This document shows, one piece after another, positions 1 through 12,497 of a stretch of DNA of 64,000 bases. The stretch comes from Piper betle (lineage: Eukaryota; Streptophyta; Magnoliopsida; Piperales; Piperaceae): positions 1-64,000 of the forward strand of contig JAURVB010014799.1 of the NCBI GenBank assembly GCA_033002965.1, read 5' to 3'. The notes beneath the pieces are model-generated. The model was not told the DNA's origin. It saw only the letters and a list, made by a program, of their open reading frames with translations, and did no database searches. Position numbers and translations under genes: made by a program. Within the stretch, counting starts at the first letter, position 1. The number at the start of each line of letters is the position of its first letter.

Positions 1-291
1 ACCTCAGCTAGCACTACAATATTCCCTCCTCATATGTAACTGACAAATAGTTTGATAACACGATAAAAATCCATAAAAATGACATGTCAGCTTAACTAAG
101 GCTAATTCCACATACTTCTAACAAGGTCCCGAATACACTATTTTCCAAATAACTTATCAAGAAAAATCTGCAGGTAAAGAAAATAGACAGAAACATACCT
201 GCCAGCTGGACTTGGAGTAGTCTTTGCACACACATCACCTATAAAAGTATCTCACATCTTAATCGGCCGAGAGTGGCTCTAATGCCAATTC
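1..291 (-). mobile_element. 5' internal start of a minus-strand gypsy element, cut by the window edge
   Basis: This stretch lies directly downstream, on the minus strand, of the LTR at 292-3207 and carries that element's primer-binding site. It is therefore the untranslated leader between PBS and gag of an element whose body lies left of the window. No coding sequence is visible in these 291 bases. Confidence 0.6.
270..287 (-). promoter_or_regulatory. Primer-binding site, initiator tRNA-Met type
   Basis: Read on the minus strand, the LTR end (TTACA at 292-296) is followed after four bases by TGGCATTAGAGCCA. This differs at about two positions from TGGTATCAGAGCCA, the complement of the 3' end of plant initiator tRNA-Met. 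Its position just after an LTR end fixes that LTR as a 5' LTR and its orientation as minus. Confidence 0.7.
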
Positions 292-3207
292 TGTAACACC
301 CCAAATCCGGTTCACACTCGTGAACCGAACCGGCATGTTACCGGCCCCGGTTAGGTCGGCTAACCCGAACCTAACTCATGCGGATCCAATCTCACCGTCT
401 TAAAATGAAGATCCAACTTGCTATATGTATGTATGAATGCATAAAACCCTAACAGGATACTACATGGATGACATTCAACCAATTTTCACACCAACACAAT
501 TACGATAAAAATTAGTAAAAATTCTAAAACGAAAGGGACAGAATTTCCCCTAAAAATGTAATTAGGGGCCACCCTGTCAAAATCATATATTCAAACATAT
601 ATACGCATAGCAACAATAGCATTCACACAGACTTCTAATCTACTATATTCATCATTCTCTGAACTTTGGGTCCTAACCCATCACACTTTTGCTGCGCTAC
701 TCTAATCATTTCATTTCATGTCATTTTCATGCCTCAAACATTTAATCATAGCATGTTTATAAAATAACATCATAAACAAAACATTAAACATTCAATCACC
801 TAATGTGTGTGTGCAAAAGACCTTATTGCTCCTCCTTCCTAGCCGGCACATCCATCACGTGCTTATCACCTACATATATATAGAAAAAACGTCAGTAACA
901 AGCGTCACTGGTCCAAAAAGAAAATAACTATAACAAACTGGCTATGAGAGCAAACTCTCATATGAAAGAAAACAACATATACTCCACGTGAACACTCTGA
1001 AGGGCACTACTGAGGAGCCACTGGGCTGCAGACCCGGTAGCATCCCAAACTTACTGATCTGCTGCTGGTACTGTGCCGTTCTCGGCACTTCCTTTTCAGT
1101 ACTTCTCGTGAAACTTTATCCTAAGTCCTCTCCTTACCTCCATATTTCTCCTGGCCTTGAGCACGAAGGCCGAGTACTCTCAGGCAGTCGCCTTTAGCAC
1201 CCTCTGAACCACAAGTCCGGACATGCACTGTACTAAACAGTACCCGTAAACCTCCACGTTCTCCGGGTGTGAGGAACTCAAACGCGGAGTTGTCAGGATC
1301 CCTCGGGAATGGATCAGTCCGTTGGCACTAATCCAGAGCCCGCTTTGACTGTCACGGCATCCTCTGCATGGTACGTGCAGTCGATTTCTCCATCTCTCGT
1401 CTCACAGAAACGCGAAAACTATATATATATATATATATAGGCTTGGGTAGGGAGTTATATAATAGGCCCGAAGGCAACTTTTGATGGATCTTGTTTTCGA
1501 AATCAACCTCGAGGGATCTCATCCTCGAGGGGTTATTAATCCGGAAAATGTCCGGTTAAATGGCCTGAGTTAAGTGGGATCCGATAAAATGCCACTTAAC
1601 CCGTCCTGCAGACAATAAATCAAACATACAATAGAAAAGATCATAAAAATCAGAGAGAAGTCCTAACGGACCTGGTAGAAGCTCCAAGCGTGTCATCGCG
1701 CCTAGGCGGCGAGCTCCTACTCCGTACCTACACATCAAAACTAAATACTAACGCCCACTAACTACATGATGCATCAAACTTAATAAACATCAATCACAAT
1801 CAATAATCATAAATATGAAAATAATTCTAACTCATCCTATTCCTACCAATTTTATTCTATTTTTTCTAAGTTACATTACTCGATTAGCATGCTCAACTCG
1901 ATCTACCTCATTAGATCACTCACTATTCATTCTCAATTAATTGCATCATGCAATCATCACTACACTCATACTCATACATTTATCATGACAATTATTCAAT
2001 TCTAGTATGTCATACTAACAATCATAATCAATTTTAAATAACTCAATCGGAGGTAATTATACCTCACGTAGTCGGCAATCGGCGACGGCTAGGGTTCCAT
2101 CGTGTGTCTCCGAGCTCAAATTCGGCGCTCATCGGCGTCCGAAACTCGAACGGGCTCGACTAGGTGAGCCCCGAGGAAGATCTGGTGAATTCTGGCGAAT
2201 TCCAGAAATTCTTATTTTTCGACGGTTTTCGGCGGTTTTCCGGCAGCTTCCGGCAACAGTCGCCGGCGGCGTCTACTGGCCGGAAAGTGGTCATGTTGGG
2301 TAGCCTTGGAACCAGCTCGGCGAGCCCGACTCATGCACGAGGTGGACGAGGTCAATGGAGGCGGTGGCTCACCGGAAAATGGCAAAACAGAGCCGGCGGC
2401 GATGGGTGGCTAGATCCGGTCGGCCACGGAGGCGACGGCCTCCGCTCCGGTCAGGAAGGGTCACTGGGTGGTCGAGGGTGTTGAGGCGACCACCTGATCG
2501 TGGTGGCGACGGTCGCCGGCGGCGGAATCAGTGACGCGACCGAAATATAGCCGCGGCGCTAGGCGAGGCGATTTCGGAGTCACGTGGCCTGGCAGCAGCC
2601 GGGGCTGGTCGGGGCAGCACGGCAACGTCGTGGCAGAGCTAGGGGGCGACGATCGGTGACCGGGCGGGCACCCACGGCAGCGGCAGTGACATGCGCAGTG
2701 GCGGCGCGCGGCAATGGCTTGGGGAAGAAGAAAGGAAAGGTCGGGGGTGTGTGTGGTGGCAAACTCGTAAATATTACTTGATTCGTCTCTGACTCGAGTC
2801 AAAATAATATTTAAGTCGTAAAAAAATTCCAAAAAAATTTGGGAAAAATCGCAGAAAATCAAACAACACCAAAAAAAATCATAATGATATACTCTAGAAC
2901 TATCAACCCACCCAAAATGCCCGTAACACGTCCTAACGTGCTAAACGACTTAAAACTAATTCTACGATTCATTATATATCATAATAAAAAAATGAACTGC
3001 ATACTCTCATATATTCTGATAACTCATTTTTTTCTGTTGTGTTCATGACGTTATCATCATATACTTCGGTACACATGACCCTCATGGCTCATACACGAGA
3101 CCGGCGCCGGCTCAGTACACGTGTTTTGAAACTGACTCGACTCGAAAATAACGGTCAAACCAACCGGTTCTGAATATAAAACCCTAACTCGAATCGTGGG
3201 TTTTACA
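292..3207 (-). mobile_element. 5' LTR of a Ty3/gypsy-like element (family B), 2.9 kb
   Basis: On the minus strand the block begins TGTAAAACCC at 3207 and ends GGGTGTTACA at 292, giving TG...CA termini, with a PBS directly after it. A length near 2.9 kb suits the long LTRs of Tekay/Del-type chromoviruses. It holds an AT microsatellite (about 1418-1439) and a GC-rich block (about 2100-2760) with several overlapping open frames that look like by-products of base composition. A second copy in the opposite orientation starts at 62979; the first ~130 bases of the two agree at most positions but are clearly diverged, so they are separate insertions. The target-site duplication cannot be tested because the other end is outside the window. 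Confidence 0.75.
1418..1440. repeat. AT dinucleotide microsatellite
   Basis: About ten uninterrupted AT units lie inside the family B LTR. Confidence 0.9.
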
Positions 3208-4204
3208 ATATGGTCTTGTTGCAATTACCGCATTTCCCAAATTGACTCAAGATGCAATAACTCACGACAGGCCCCAAAGTCTGTAATTTTAGTTAATGTT
3301 CAGGCCCCATGGTGCCACTCAAGCATTTAGGTTTTTGTAAGCTTTTATGTTTTGTTCATGCCTTCCAAGGTTTGTATTGAACTGCAACATCTCATGCCTG
3401 GTTCATTCCTAAACCAATTTGAAATGTTATATTATTTAATATTTTTATGTCTTAATCTAACTAAATGGAAGACTATACCACAAACCCCCTATGATCTAAA
3501 CCTATTTGTCATCTTGGAAGGAAGACAACTATAACCCATTAACCTGACAAGCACAAGAAGAAAGGAAATAGAAATACTATTCAAAATATTATAAATTACT
3601 GGAATTATAAGTTTTCATGACATGGGGTTATTATATCAGTATACTAAGTCAAAACTAAAAAATGTTCAATATAAAAATAAAATGAGGAAGGAACACAAAA
3701 TAACACAACAAGAGCACAACAAGACGATGTGTATGTGTGAAGACTCTAGCATCCTATGTATCCACTCGTGACACCCTAGGCACACCACCTACATAAAGAT
3801 TAAAAAGAAAAACGTTAGTAGCAAATTATTGGTCCGAAAATAAATTTAATATAATATCAAACTAGTATATGAACTCAATATTTAATAGAAAATTAAAACA
3901 TAAGGGAATAGAATACCATAGAAGAATCACACAATAGCCAAAGGAAACAACCCAGGCATGCGACCGACAGTTTATCAAGCAACACCATTTCTCCTATCCA
4001 CTACATTTCAACCATGTACCGCTCCTAAGCTCTGAAGGCAAGTAAAGTAAACCACACACATGAAATAGGTCGCAAAATACAATACTCATCAAACTTACGT
4101 CTATCTAGGTGTGAGGATGCTTATGGACGCAAGGGTGAAAATGATGCAACAAGAAAAGAATTAGTGTTGTGTCGATTCCATTGACAATGAAACAAAAGGA
4201 TACC
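3208..4204. other. Intergenic, possible distant LTR remnant
   Basis: No gene is seen. The part at about 3720-3910 recalls positions 840-970 of the family B LTR (a 'cacctacat' block followed by 'aaaacgt(c/t)agta' and 'tggtccg/aaaa'). A diverged LTR remnant is therefore possible, but the match is short and was judged by eye. Confidence 0.35.
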
Positions 4205-6270
4205 TCACTGATATCAGAAGCTTCCTTGGTTTAGCGGGTTACTATAGGAAATTCATTAAAGACTTCTCCTTAGTAGCATCGCCGATGGCCAAACCCACAA
4301 GGAAGGGGGTCAAGTTTGAATGGAGTAGTAAGTGTGAGGAGAGTTTCCAGTCTCTAAAAAGAGTCTAACAACTGCACCTGTCTTGACCCTGCCAAATGGT
4401 AATGAAGGATTCGTAGTCTTCAATGATGCATCTCGGTTGGGTTTAGGATGCATCCTTATGCAAGAAGGTAAGGTGGTGGCCTATGCCTCTCGTCAATTGA
4501 AGATTCATGAGCAATATTATGCAACCCATAACTTGGAACTGGCAGGAGTGGTTTTTGCCCTGAAGATTTGGGGACACTACTTGTATGGAGCCCACTTCGA
4601 AGTCTTCATTGACCACCAGAGTTTGAAGTATATCTTCACCCAGAATGACCTTAACCTTCGACAAAGGCAGTGGATAGAATATTTGAAGGACTACAACTTC
4701 CAAATCTTATACCATCCAGGGAAAGCGAATGTGGTGGCCGACGCATTGAGTCGGAAGGGCAAAGTGGACAAAAGTCAGCAGCTAGCTAGACTTTGGGCCA
4801 TGTCAACAGAAGTGGTAGCTATCAACCCGATGGAGCAACTAATAGGCTTACTGGCAAATTTGGTTATTTCCAATGATTTAGTTGATCGTGTTAAGCTCGC
4901 ACAAATGGGTGATGACGAGCTGAATAAAATGTTGGACAAGATTCCTGACATTGTAGCTGATTCAAATACTGTGATTAGATTGAGAGGAAGGTTGTGTGTA
5001 CCCAAGGATAATGCACTGAGACAGAATATCTTGGAGGAAGCTCATTGCTCAAAGTTCTCGATACACACTAGAGTTACTAAAATGTATCAGTATTTAAAGA
5101 GAACATATTGGTGGATTGGGATGAAGAGGGATGTTGTGGATTTTGTTCTCTAAGTGTCAGACTTGCCAACAGATCAAAGCCCAACATCAACTACCTGGAG
5201 GACTATTGCAACCTTTAGAAATACCAACGTGGAAATGGGAGTGTGTCACATGCAATTTTATTTCAAAGGTCCCAAGAACTCAAAAGAAGCATGACTCCAT
5301 ATGGGTAGTTGTAGACCGACTAACTAAGGTAGCTCACTTCATCCCCACGAAATCAATGAGAATGGCGGAGGCAGAATTATATGTTGACAATATTGTCAAA
5401 TTGCATGGGATTCCAAAGGAGATAGTCTCTGATCGCGATCCCCTATTCACCTCAAATTTCTGGGAAGCTTTCCAAAAGCCATGGGAACTCAAATTAAGTT
5501 GAGTACATCATATCATCCCTAAACTTGCTTTGGAAGATTTGTTAAGAGCTTGTATTCTTGACTGGGGAGGTGATTGGGCGAAACATTTAGCCTTGGCCGA
5601 ATTCACCTACAATAACTCTTACCAAGCCAGTATAGGGATGGCGCCTTTTGAAGTCTTATATGGTAGGCCCTGTAGATCCCCATCTTGCTGGCTGGAGTCT
5701 ACTAAAACGGTTATAGTCGGGCCAGAGATGGTGAGGGAAGCAACTGAAAAGGTGAAACTCGTTCAATAATGACTTAAGGCAGCTCAGGATTAACAAAAGA
5801 GTTATGCTGATACTCGAAGGAAGGACCTAGAGTTCCAAGTTGGGGAGTTTGTGTACCTAAAGACATCTCCTACGAAAGGGGTGATTAGATTTAAAATATC
5901 AGGGAAGTTGAAGCCAAGATTCATAAGACCGTTTCCAATCCTGGATCAAGTTGGAAATTGAGCATATAGATTAGCATTGCCACCAAGCTTAGCCGGAGTT
6001 CACAATGTTTTCCATGTGTCAATGCTAAAGAAATATGTATGGGATGAGGATCATATCATCACAAATTTTGAAGACTTAGAACTACAATCAAATTTAACCT
6101 ACGAGGAAAAGCCGATCCGCATCCTGGCAAGAGAAATAAAGACACTCAGGAACAAGAAAATTCCTTTGGTAAAAGTATTGTAGAAAAAATCAGTGAGTCA
6201 GAGGAAGCTAAATGGGAGACTAAACAAGAAATGACAAGGAAATACCCTAGCCTGTTTGTGGCATAGGAGC
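4205..6270 (+). pseudogene. Decayed chromovirus pol: RT end, RNase H, integrase, C-terminal domain
   Basis: Translation gives in order the RT C-terminus ([16 protein letters not shown]), RNase H (DASRLGLG, then DHQSLKYIF), the integrase zinc-binding region (H...H, then CQTCQQIKAQHQ near 5155), the integrase core with WVVVDRLTK and VSDRDP, and a basic C-terminal part ending in the chromodomain-like block EEA-WE...YPSLF. It is dead. Frameshifts lie near 4365, 5143 and 5476, stop codons appear near 5768 and 5961, and the region around 5510-5525 lacks the TDGQSERT block that carries the third catalytic residue (E) of the DDE triad. Everything upstream (gag, protease, most of RT) is absent. The sequence closely resembles the pol pieces at 21.7-24.4, 28.0-29.85 and 36.25-37.15 kb, so it belongs to the family A lineage. 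A Ty3/gypsy chromovirus is firm; Tekay/Del is my best guess for the clade. Confidence 0.85.
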
Positions 6271-6447
6271 TTTATATTGTAGTAGCCTGTTCGAGTTCAC
6301 TCTAACCTACTGACGACTTTGTCTTCTACAAATGACTTGGCTTAAGTCTTTTGAGTTGTATCTTCAACAAGTTGGTCTTACTATTGAATTCCTCTATCAA
6401 TTTTTATTTTGTGCATTTTATTTGTTCAACCTTCTGGGTAAGGTGTT

Positions 6448-6690
6448 TTTGGTGGGGGGTATTTGATACAAATAAACTTAGTGGCTGTGTAATAGGCGGG
6501 AAAGGGGCAAAGATGTAAATTCATGGGGAACATTTGAAGTATAAAAGGTAAGGGGGTTGTGAAACAGGGGAGGAAAAAGATTGCTCTATTTTTAGTTCTC
6601 TGAAACTATAATTCAGTTCCATTTTCAATTCCACTTCCATTGTCCATCTTCCAATTTCAATCAATCCCTTATCCATTGTTTCTTGTTATC
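6448..6690 (+). mobile_element. Polypurine tract and LTR start of another gypsy family
   Basis: A polypurine tract, GGTGGGGGG (6450-6459), is followed by TGATACAAATAAAC from 6464, a normal PPT-LTR junction. A TATA box (TATAAAAGG, about 6540) lies some 75 bases into the LTR, followed by a TC-rich leader. The LTR start is unlike that of families A, B or C, so the pol to its left appears joined to a foreign 3' end. The LTR's own 3' boundary is not clear; about 6690 is an estimate. Confidence 0.5.
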
Positions 6691-8860
6691 CATGGCCCCT
6701 ATGAAATCCGGTAGATAAGGGGAAAGAGACCGTGATATCGGCTTCTGAAGAAGAAGCTACCACGGAGTGGCTCCAGTTTTCAGGAGTGAAGTCAAAATGG
6801 GGCTCAAACTCGGCAAAATTCCTGTGAACTTTGGGGATTTTCTGGCGATGACCCCGATATCGATCGACAAACAGCTACTTTTCCATGGAAGATGGCAAAA
6901 AAGGTAATCCAATGGAGAGGACAGCACCTAAAACTGAGACGACACCACAGAGATATGAAGCTACAAATTCAGCCTCTTGAAACACATATATGAAATCTGA
7001 CAATTTCATAGCAGGTATCTGACGGCTCCTTATGGCGTTGGTGGTGTTGGAAATTTTTCAGCACAACGAACACAACGGTGAAGATGGTAGGATTTTTACT
7101 TCCCTGGGTAAAAAATATGAGGGTTTGAAAATAGCCCACGAAGGGTAGTTGAAAGGGTGCAATGATCGGGATGCATGCATGCACAGTCAGCTGCCAAGTC
7201 AGCAAAGTAGAACTAACTCGTGGTCATTTTGCTGATGTGGCATCCATGTGGAACCCACTTAACAATTCTTTCTAAACAATATATGCATACAAAAGAGAGC
7301 TCCTGACCGGCCGCTTCCCAAGTAATGCTTTATTTTCTTCTGACATAAGTGATAACGGACACGAACCTAAAAAATGACCATATACATAAAAATCGAGGGA
7401 AGAAGGCCAAAACAATCTGAAAGCTCTAAAAGTACCAAAAATACTAAAAGTTACGAATCCCAAGAGAACATCGAGGGAAGATAGCTGATAAATCCTGATC
7501 CAAAATGTACACTTTAGGTTAACTACAGCCTCGAAACATGCCCTCTAAATGTTCTAACGGACCTAAGTCAATCTTATAAATAAATATGCACAATCAACAC
7601 TGCACACTCTATGAACCAACCCCACGCCAATGCAACACACCTATTTATGAAGTCTAATAAAATACCTCATAAAATCTCAATAAAAATCAATCACCATCAC
7701 AGGAATCCATACAACTCTTGTGATAATCCGCCCACTTAAACAATTAGATCGGAGATCACCCTTCGTCGAAACCCGAACCCCAACCGGACAAAGCAAGCAA
7801 TACTATAATATAAACCATAGGGCATGACACATTAAACAAGAATGAAGCAACTAAATAATTATCATTTTTTGCCATTAATATAATTATCCCTTGTAATAAA
7901 CATGTCCACTAATAATCAGAGTTACAATATACTAACCATAAGCAGCAAATAAAACAACTAAACTCCCAAAAAATGAACTGTGATCCACTAATAATAATAT
8001 ATCTCTAATCCAATAGTTATCAACCAAGGCAAACTAAATAATTAGTAATAATTATCTAACAAAGCACCAACGGTCTCTCCTGCCAAGGCATCAAGACAAG
8101 TTCCCAGTTAATTGTTACCTATGAAAACAATTTCATGTTAGTAATAAAATCACTAAGTATGCATATCAATAATGAACAAGACAAAGAGCCACATAATTTA
8201 TGCCTAACCTCAGTCCAAGAGATTTAGCCAACCTACCGAAAATTATTTTTATTTATTATCACAAACAATGTTAATGTCTAAAAGGGATGACAATACACCT
8301 AATCCCTTCGTCCATTGTTCAAGTGCGTATTGGGCTATATTGGTTTCCAAACCTCAAAACCTTAGACTACATCTTCCAACTAGGAAAGAAAATCCCTAAT
8401 GCATGTCCAACATGCCATGCCATAAACCCCCTCCTTTCCCCACTAATTAGTGGTCATACAGTGTATTAATTTTTTATCGTACAAGCTATATATACCTTGA
8501 AAAGTTCTATAAACAAGCTATATATACCTTAAAGTTCCTAATAAACAACTTCACACAAAAGCTAGTGATCGCTCCCTAAAACAAAAAATATACATTAAGG
8601 AATGTACATTTATGACTACATGATATGGAATGGCATAAGACGATTCACACCTAAACACAGCACATTCAAATCAATTACACGTCATCAAGTTCTTAATGTT
8701 ATTTAATTAATTTATATATTAACCAATGATTAATGTTAAATTAAAAAATAAGGGTTTTTCGGTTTAGTACCAATCTTTCGCTCAAAACGCCGCAGCACTC
8801 CCATTGGATTCCAATTTCACCACGAAGAGTGTTGCAGAATGAGGCCTCCTGCCTTTCAAT
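6691..8860. other. No recognisable gene; probable old LTR-like sequence
   Basis: Open frames here are short and show no domain. The base-composition pattern (a moderately GC-rich 6720-7000, then an AT-rich run with scattered 'accggac' and 'gaaacccgaac' phrases) resembles the minus-strand LTRs elsewhere in the window. I could find no termini, PBS or PPT. Confidence 0.35.
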
Positions 8861-8869
8861 ATCGTGGAG

Positions 8870-9090
8870 CGGGTTCCATTCACACGCTTCTCAAAATCTC
8901 AATACCACAGTATGGATCACCTAGCTCTCAGCACCGTGGTGCTGAACACGACAAATACAAAACAGTTTTCTAATGTCGTGCACCGGTACATCTGGTTCAC
9001 AGTGTCGTGGCATTGGCATCGACCACACCAAGCAATCAATATAGAGAGTTCTGACACTGCAAATAGTGCCACGGCGCTGCCACAATAAAT
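8870..9090. repeat. Degenerate short repeats with a CGTGG/CACGAC core
   Basis: Phrases such as ATCGTGGAGC, GCACCGTGGTGC, GTCGTGCACC and GTCGTGGCATTGGC recur at irregular spacing. The same vocabulary (GTGCCGTGGCATT, CCACGACATTGG) reappears at 10845-11020. The open frames across it carry no domain. Confidence 0.4.
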
Positions 9091-9539
9091 AACATTCAAA
9101 TTTTAATTTTATTAGCACTTTAATATTATGTAATCAATTTTTGAATATTCTAACAAGTTAATTACATCATTCAATAACTAGCCATGATGAGTTTGCATGC
9201 AAATAACTGTCATAAACAATTTTGCTATTGAAGCACAATTTAACAAGATATCTTTAAATAAGTATAATAATTAGTACTTTTACTAATATTACTTACTTTT
9301 TTCTCATTGAGGATTATATATTAGTAGGAGACTCTTCATTTTTTAGCCACAAAATTTTTCACTATATATTTAGCCAATAATACTGTCAAGATGCTTAGAA
9401 TTCTTTAATATATGTGGTTGATTATTTTTAGTTCAGACATGTTAATTATTTTTCTAGCATTTATTCATGATTGGAGAATAATCAATCAAGTTAAATTTAA
9501 TGGAATAAGTAATTGGACAAAAATTAAACTATGGTGAAT

Positions 9540-10435
9540 GAGCAGGACACAGTCACATGTTAACTAAGTCTGTATCCCCTACAAGATGTCTGTCATATTT
9601 TCAAGTTATTCAATAGGCTAAACATTTATTTCACGCTTTCATGAGGATTCAAGTGGAGCCAATTGTGTTTGGGTAGCCAAAGATCCTACATGCACTCGTG
9701 AGTGTATTTCGATCAATGGTTATGAACAAGTTTGTGTTTATTTTTAGCACATAAAATTTTTTTAGTAAAGTTAGTCTAAACTAATGCAAAATACTTTGAA
9801 TCATACAACTATGTGTTAATTATATTGAGTTTGGCCAAATGGGATCATTGTGTAACGCTCAAACATAAAAGGGGACAAATGGCCAAGTATAATATCTAGA
9901 GATTAGTAGTCGGATAAACATTTACCTTTGATGGACAAGTTGGACATAGTCACATATGAACAAATTTCATATCCACAATTGAAAGTTCGACTAGTCTTTA
10001 AGTCTAATATGTGGACTCAAGCATTTATTTACACGATCAGGTGATTTAAGTGGAAGTCTAGCATTATTAGTTGTCCAACGGTCAAGTTTTGCCCTAAGGT
10101 AAGAGCTAGTCATTGAATGTGGACAGGTTTGTCCACTTAGATGTGTGTGTAGAAGGCTTAAAGGTAGATTAGTCTACATAGATTAATTAGATGAGGTTTG
10201 TATGCAAGCACAAGACTCGGACTATATAAGGAGGGCATAAGAAGATGACCTACATTATTTGCAAATTGTAGACCTAGCCATTGTCTCGCTCTCCAACCAT
10301 TGTGTTCTCTCTCTTGTAGTTGTCTTCTCTCTAGCACGCTCTCTATATTTTCTCTCTCTACCATGGGAATTTCTTGGTAGATTGTTTGGTGCAAGGTTCT
10401 AGATTTTTTTATGAAAGAAGAGGTTAGTAATCTCA
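9540..10435 (+). repeat. Diverged ~200-bp duplication followed by a promoter-like stretch
   Basis: Segments at about 9540-9760 and 9945-10130 share blocks in the same order: 'ggacA(c/t)AGTCACAT', 'AAGTCT', 'GCATTTATTT.CACG', 'GATT.AAGTGGA' and 'ACAAGTTTG/CAGGTTTG'. This suggests an old tandem duplication. A TATA box (ACTATATAAGGAGG, about 10221) follows, then a CT-rich run (10310-10370) and a GGTTAGT splice-donor-like site near 10420, the usual layout of an LTR promoter or of a gene's 5' end. No downstream reading frame supports a gene. Confidence 0.4.
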
Positions 10436-10844
10436 ACTAAAACAAGTAATTATTGTTGATTCATGCATCATCTTCATGTTCCATGTTTTGTTTGATGTTT
10501 TATGATATCTACATGGTTGTTATCATGTTCTATGTTTGTGTAACTTGTTAGAACTATGTTTAAGGTATTAGTTTATATTTCCAATCTTTGTAAATAACTT
10601 TTACATATAATTCTAATGATTTAATAAAGTAGTAGAATAAAGCTGTGCGGAAAAGAACAAGTTTAGAACATGTTTACATTGTTTTGCTTAATTTGTCTAA
10701 ATTAAAAATCATTGAAACGTTGGTTAATTAATACCTGATTAAAAATGTGCTACAACCCTTGTTTTAATATTTAAAGCAGCATTAAAATCATTGTTTTGTT
10801 TGATAAAATTTGAATCTAAAACGAAAAATATAAGCAAATTTGAC

Positions 10845-11020
10845 CTAGCGTCGTGCCGTGGCATTCGCCAACCTAGATTTTAGAGCCACGACATTGGTCG
10901 TAAGACAAACATGAGTTTACGATGGAAAGCCACAACATTCAAAAGCCTAGATGTTAGCACCGTGACATTCAGAAGACTAGACTTCAGCATCGCGACACTC
11001 GTGCCCCAAACCTATTTTTT
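10845..11020. repeat. Degenerate ~30-bp tandem repeats
   Basis: Units of roughly 30 bases follow the pattern AGC(C/A)(A/C)C(A/G)(A/T/C)(A/G)ACATTC...CTAGA.(G/T)T, most clearly at 10935-11000 with three consecutive copies. They adjoin the family C element on its left and lie outside its LTR. Confidence 0.5.
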
Positions 11021-11050
11021 TATTTTTTTCATGTTTATCCTCGACTATAT

Positions 11051-12010
11051 TGTCAAACTTCGAAAAAAAATTAATAAGGTTATTTTATTTAGGGTTTTGT
11101 AATATCAATAGAACCTTTAGAGTACTAGTACAATGGTTTTAAATAAGGTTTATTTGTTAATTTTTTTGGATTTGAACCCATTCGCATTAATTCAATAGTC
11201 AATTTTTTTGACTATTTGTTATCACACAAATTGATATAATTATGAGTGATTACGTTTTTATAAATTTAATGTAGTGGCTTCTTGATTTGCACACGTATTA
11301 ATAAAATTTAGTATAGTGACTTCTTGAATTCTACTCACATTCTTCTATATAAAAGAGAGTTATGTTGATGATAAATGAAACATCCTCTAGATAGTTTGTG
11401 AGTATATTTAACTCACAAAGGGAAGGTTTTAGGATCGTGTGTCATAGCTGTGGGTTCCTTATCACAATACCAGGTCTGTATAATTACTCAAAATATTATG
11501 TATTCCTATGTGGGTGTCCCGACACGGGGCAGCACCTTTACTATGTCGGCGTCCCGACACGGGCAGCACCTTTAAAATTTACTATGTAGGAGTCCTGACA
11601 TGAGGCAGCACCCTTAAAAATTACAATGTGGGAGTTCCGACAAGGGGCAGCACCCTTAAACAGCGTAATTCAAATGTTGTGAAATATATTAATTGTTTCT
11701 TGTAATTATATGACTTAGTGTTTTTATCACTAGTGCGGAATTGCCTCCGCAGGTATGTGCATGGAAAGATGGGTAGAGTCGAGACAATTGGAGGACTCTA
11801 TTTTGAAGACTATTCTTTTTCTAGATTGTTTGCATGACAGTGAGAGTTTGGTTCGGTTCATGGGGCTTAGATAATTCTGAGCAATTGTATATTAAATTTA
11901 TTTTTATGGATTATTTAAAATCTTGAAAATTAATAGAAAATTAATTTATGAGACACTTAGTTTCATATAGTAACACTTGGCTTGTGGCTCAGAATGGGTA
12001 GGTCGTTACA
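11051..12010 (+). repeat. 5' LTR of the family C element
   Basis: It runs from TGTCAAACTT to GGTCGTTACA. A TATA box (CTATATAAAAGAG) lies at 11344-11356. A ~40-bp minisatellite (GTCCCGACACGGG.CAGCACC core) spans about 11510-11660. The GCGGAATTGCCTCCGC hairpin module lies at 11735-11750. Confidence 0.75.
11510..11660 (+). repeat. Minisatellite, ~40-bp unit, about 4 copies
   Basis: Units read approximately TATGT.GG(A/C)GTCC.GACA, then GGGGCAGCACC.TTAAAA. The same array is in the partner LTR at 13020-13180, and single related units occur in family A LTRs (for example 16530-16570). Confidence 0.8.
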
Positions 12011-12012
12011 GA

Positions 12013-12030
12013 TGGTATCAGAGTTGTGTT
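12013..12030 (+). promoter_or_regulatory. Primer-binding site of the family C element
   Basis: TGGTATCAGAG, complementary to the 3' end of initiator tRNA-Met, lies two bases after the LTR end. Past the first 11 bases it departs from the tRNA complement. Confidence 0.85.
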
Positions 12031-12485
12031 TCCTACAGAACCATGCAAATCAATCCTTACCTTGTTGAAAGTCTAAGAGTCCATTGTCTCAAGGGTAAAA
12101 AATTTTTTTATATAGGCATTCATCATTCTTTTATAAAATTAATTATTATTGTTTTAGATGGTAAGTAATTATGGGTGTGCCACGTATGTGTCATGGTAGG
12201 TGCACGTAAGACTTAGCCAATGAGCATATATGGGACGCCTTTACAATTGGAGGTGTCATCTAGGTAGTATGGGTAGTATGGGACACCTGTGTGATATGGA
12301 TAACAGTGTCATGGGATAATATGCCCCACTTTAGCTATGCATATGAGTGGTAATGCTTTAATCAAAAAAAACACCAAGTTTTCTCCATTATATTTCGAGG
12401 ACCAAAATTCCCAAACTAGGGAGATTGTAAAACACTGATTTTTCTCGTTATGTCCTTATTATATTTTCAATGATGAAAATTTTCA

Positions 12486-12497
12486 AGTTGGGGAGAT
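12486..12497 (+). promoter_or_regulatory. Polypurine tract of the family C element
   Basis: AAGTTGGGGAGA stands directly before the second LTR. A decayed duplicate of the same junction (CTAGGGAGATTGTAAAACA) lies about 80 bases upstream near 12415, suggesting a small internal duplication at the 3' end. Confidence 0.75.

Noticed and set aside
2164..2862. Frames of 60-133 codons on both strands
   Set aside because: The same GC-rich LTR block in the left copy; no domain.
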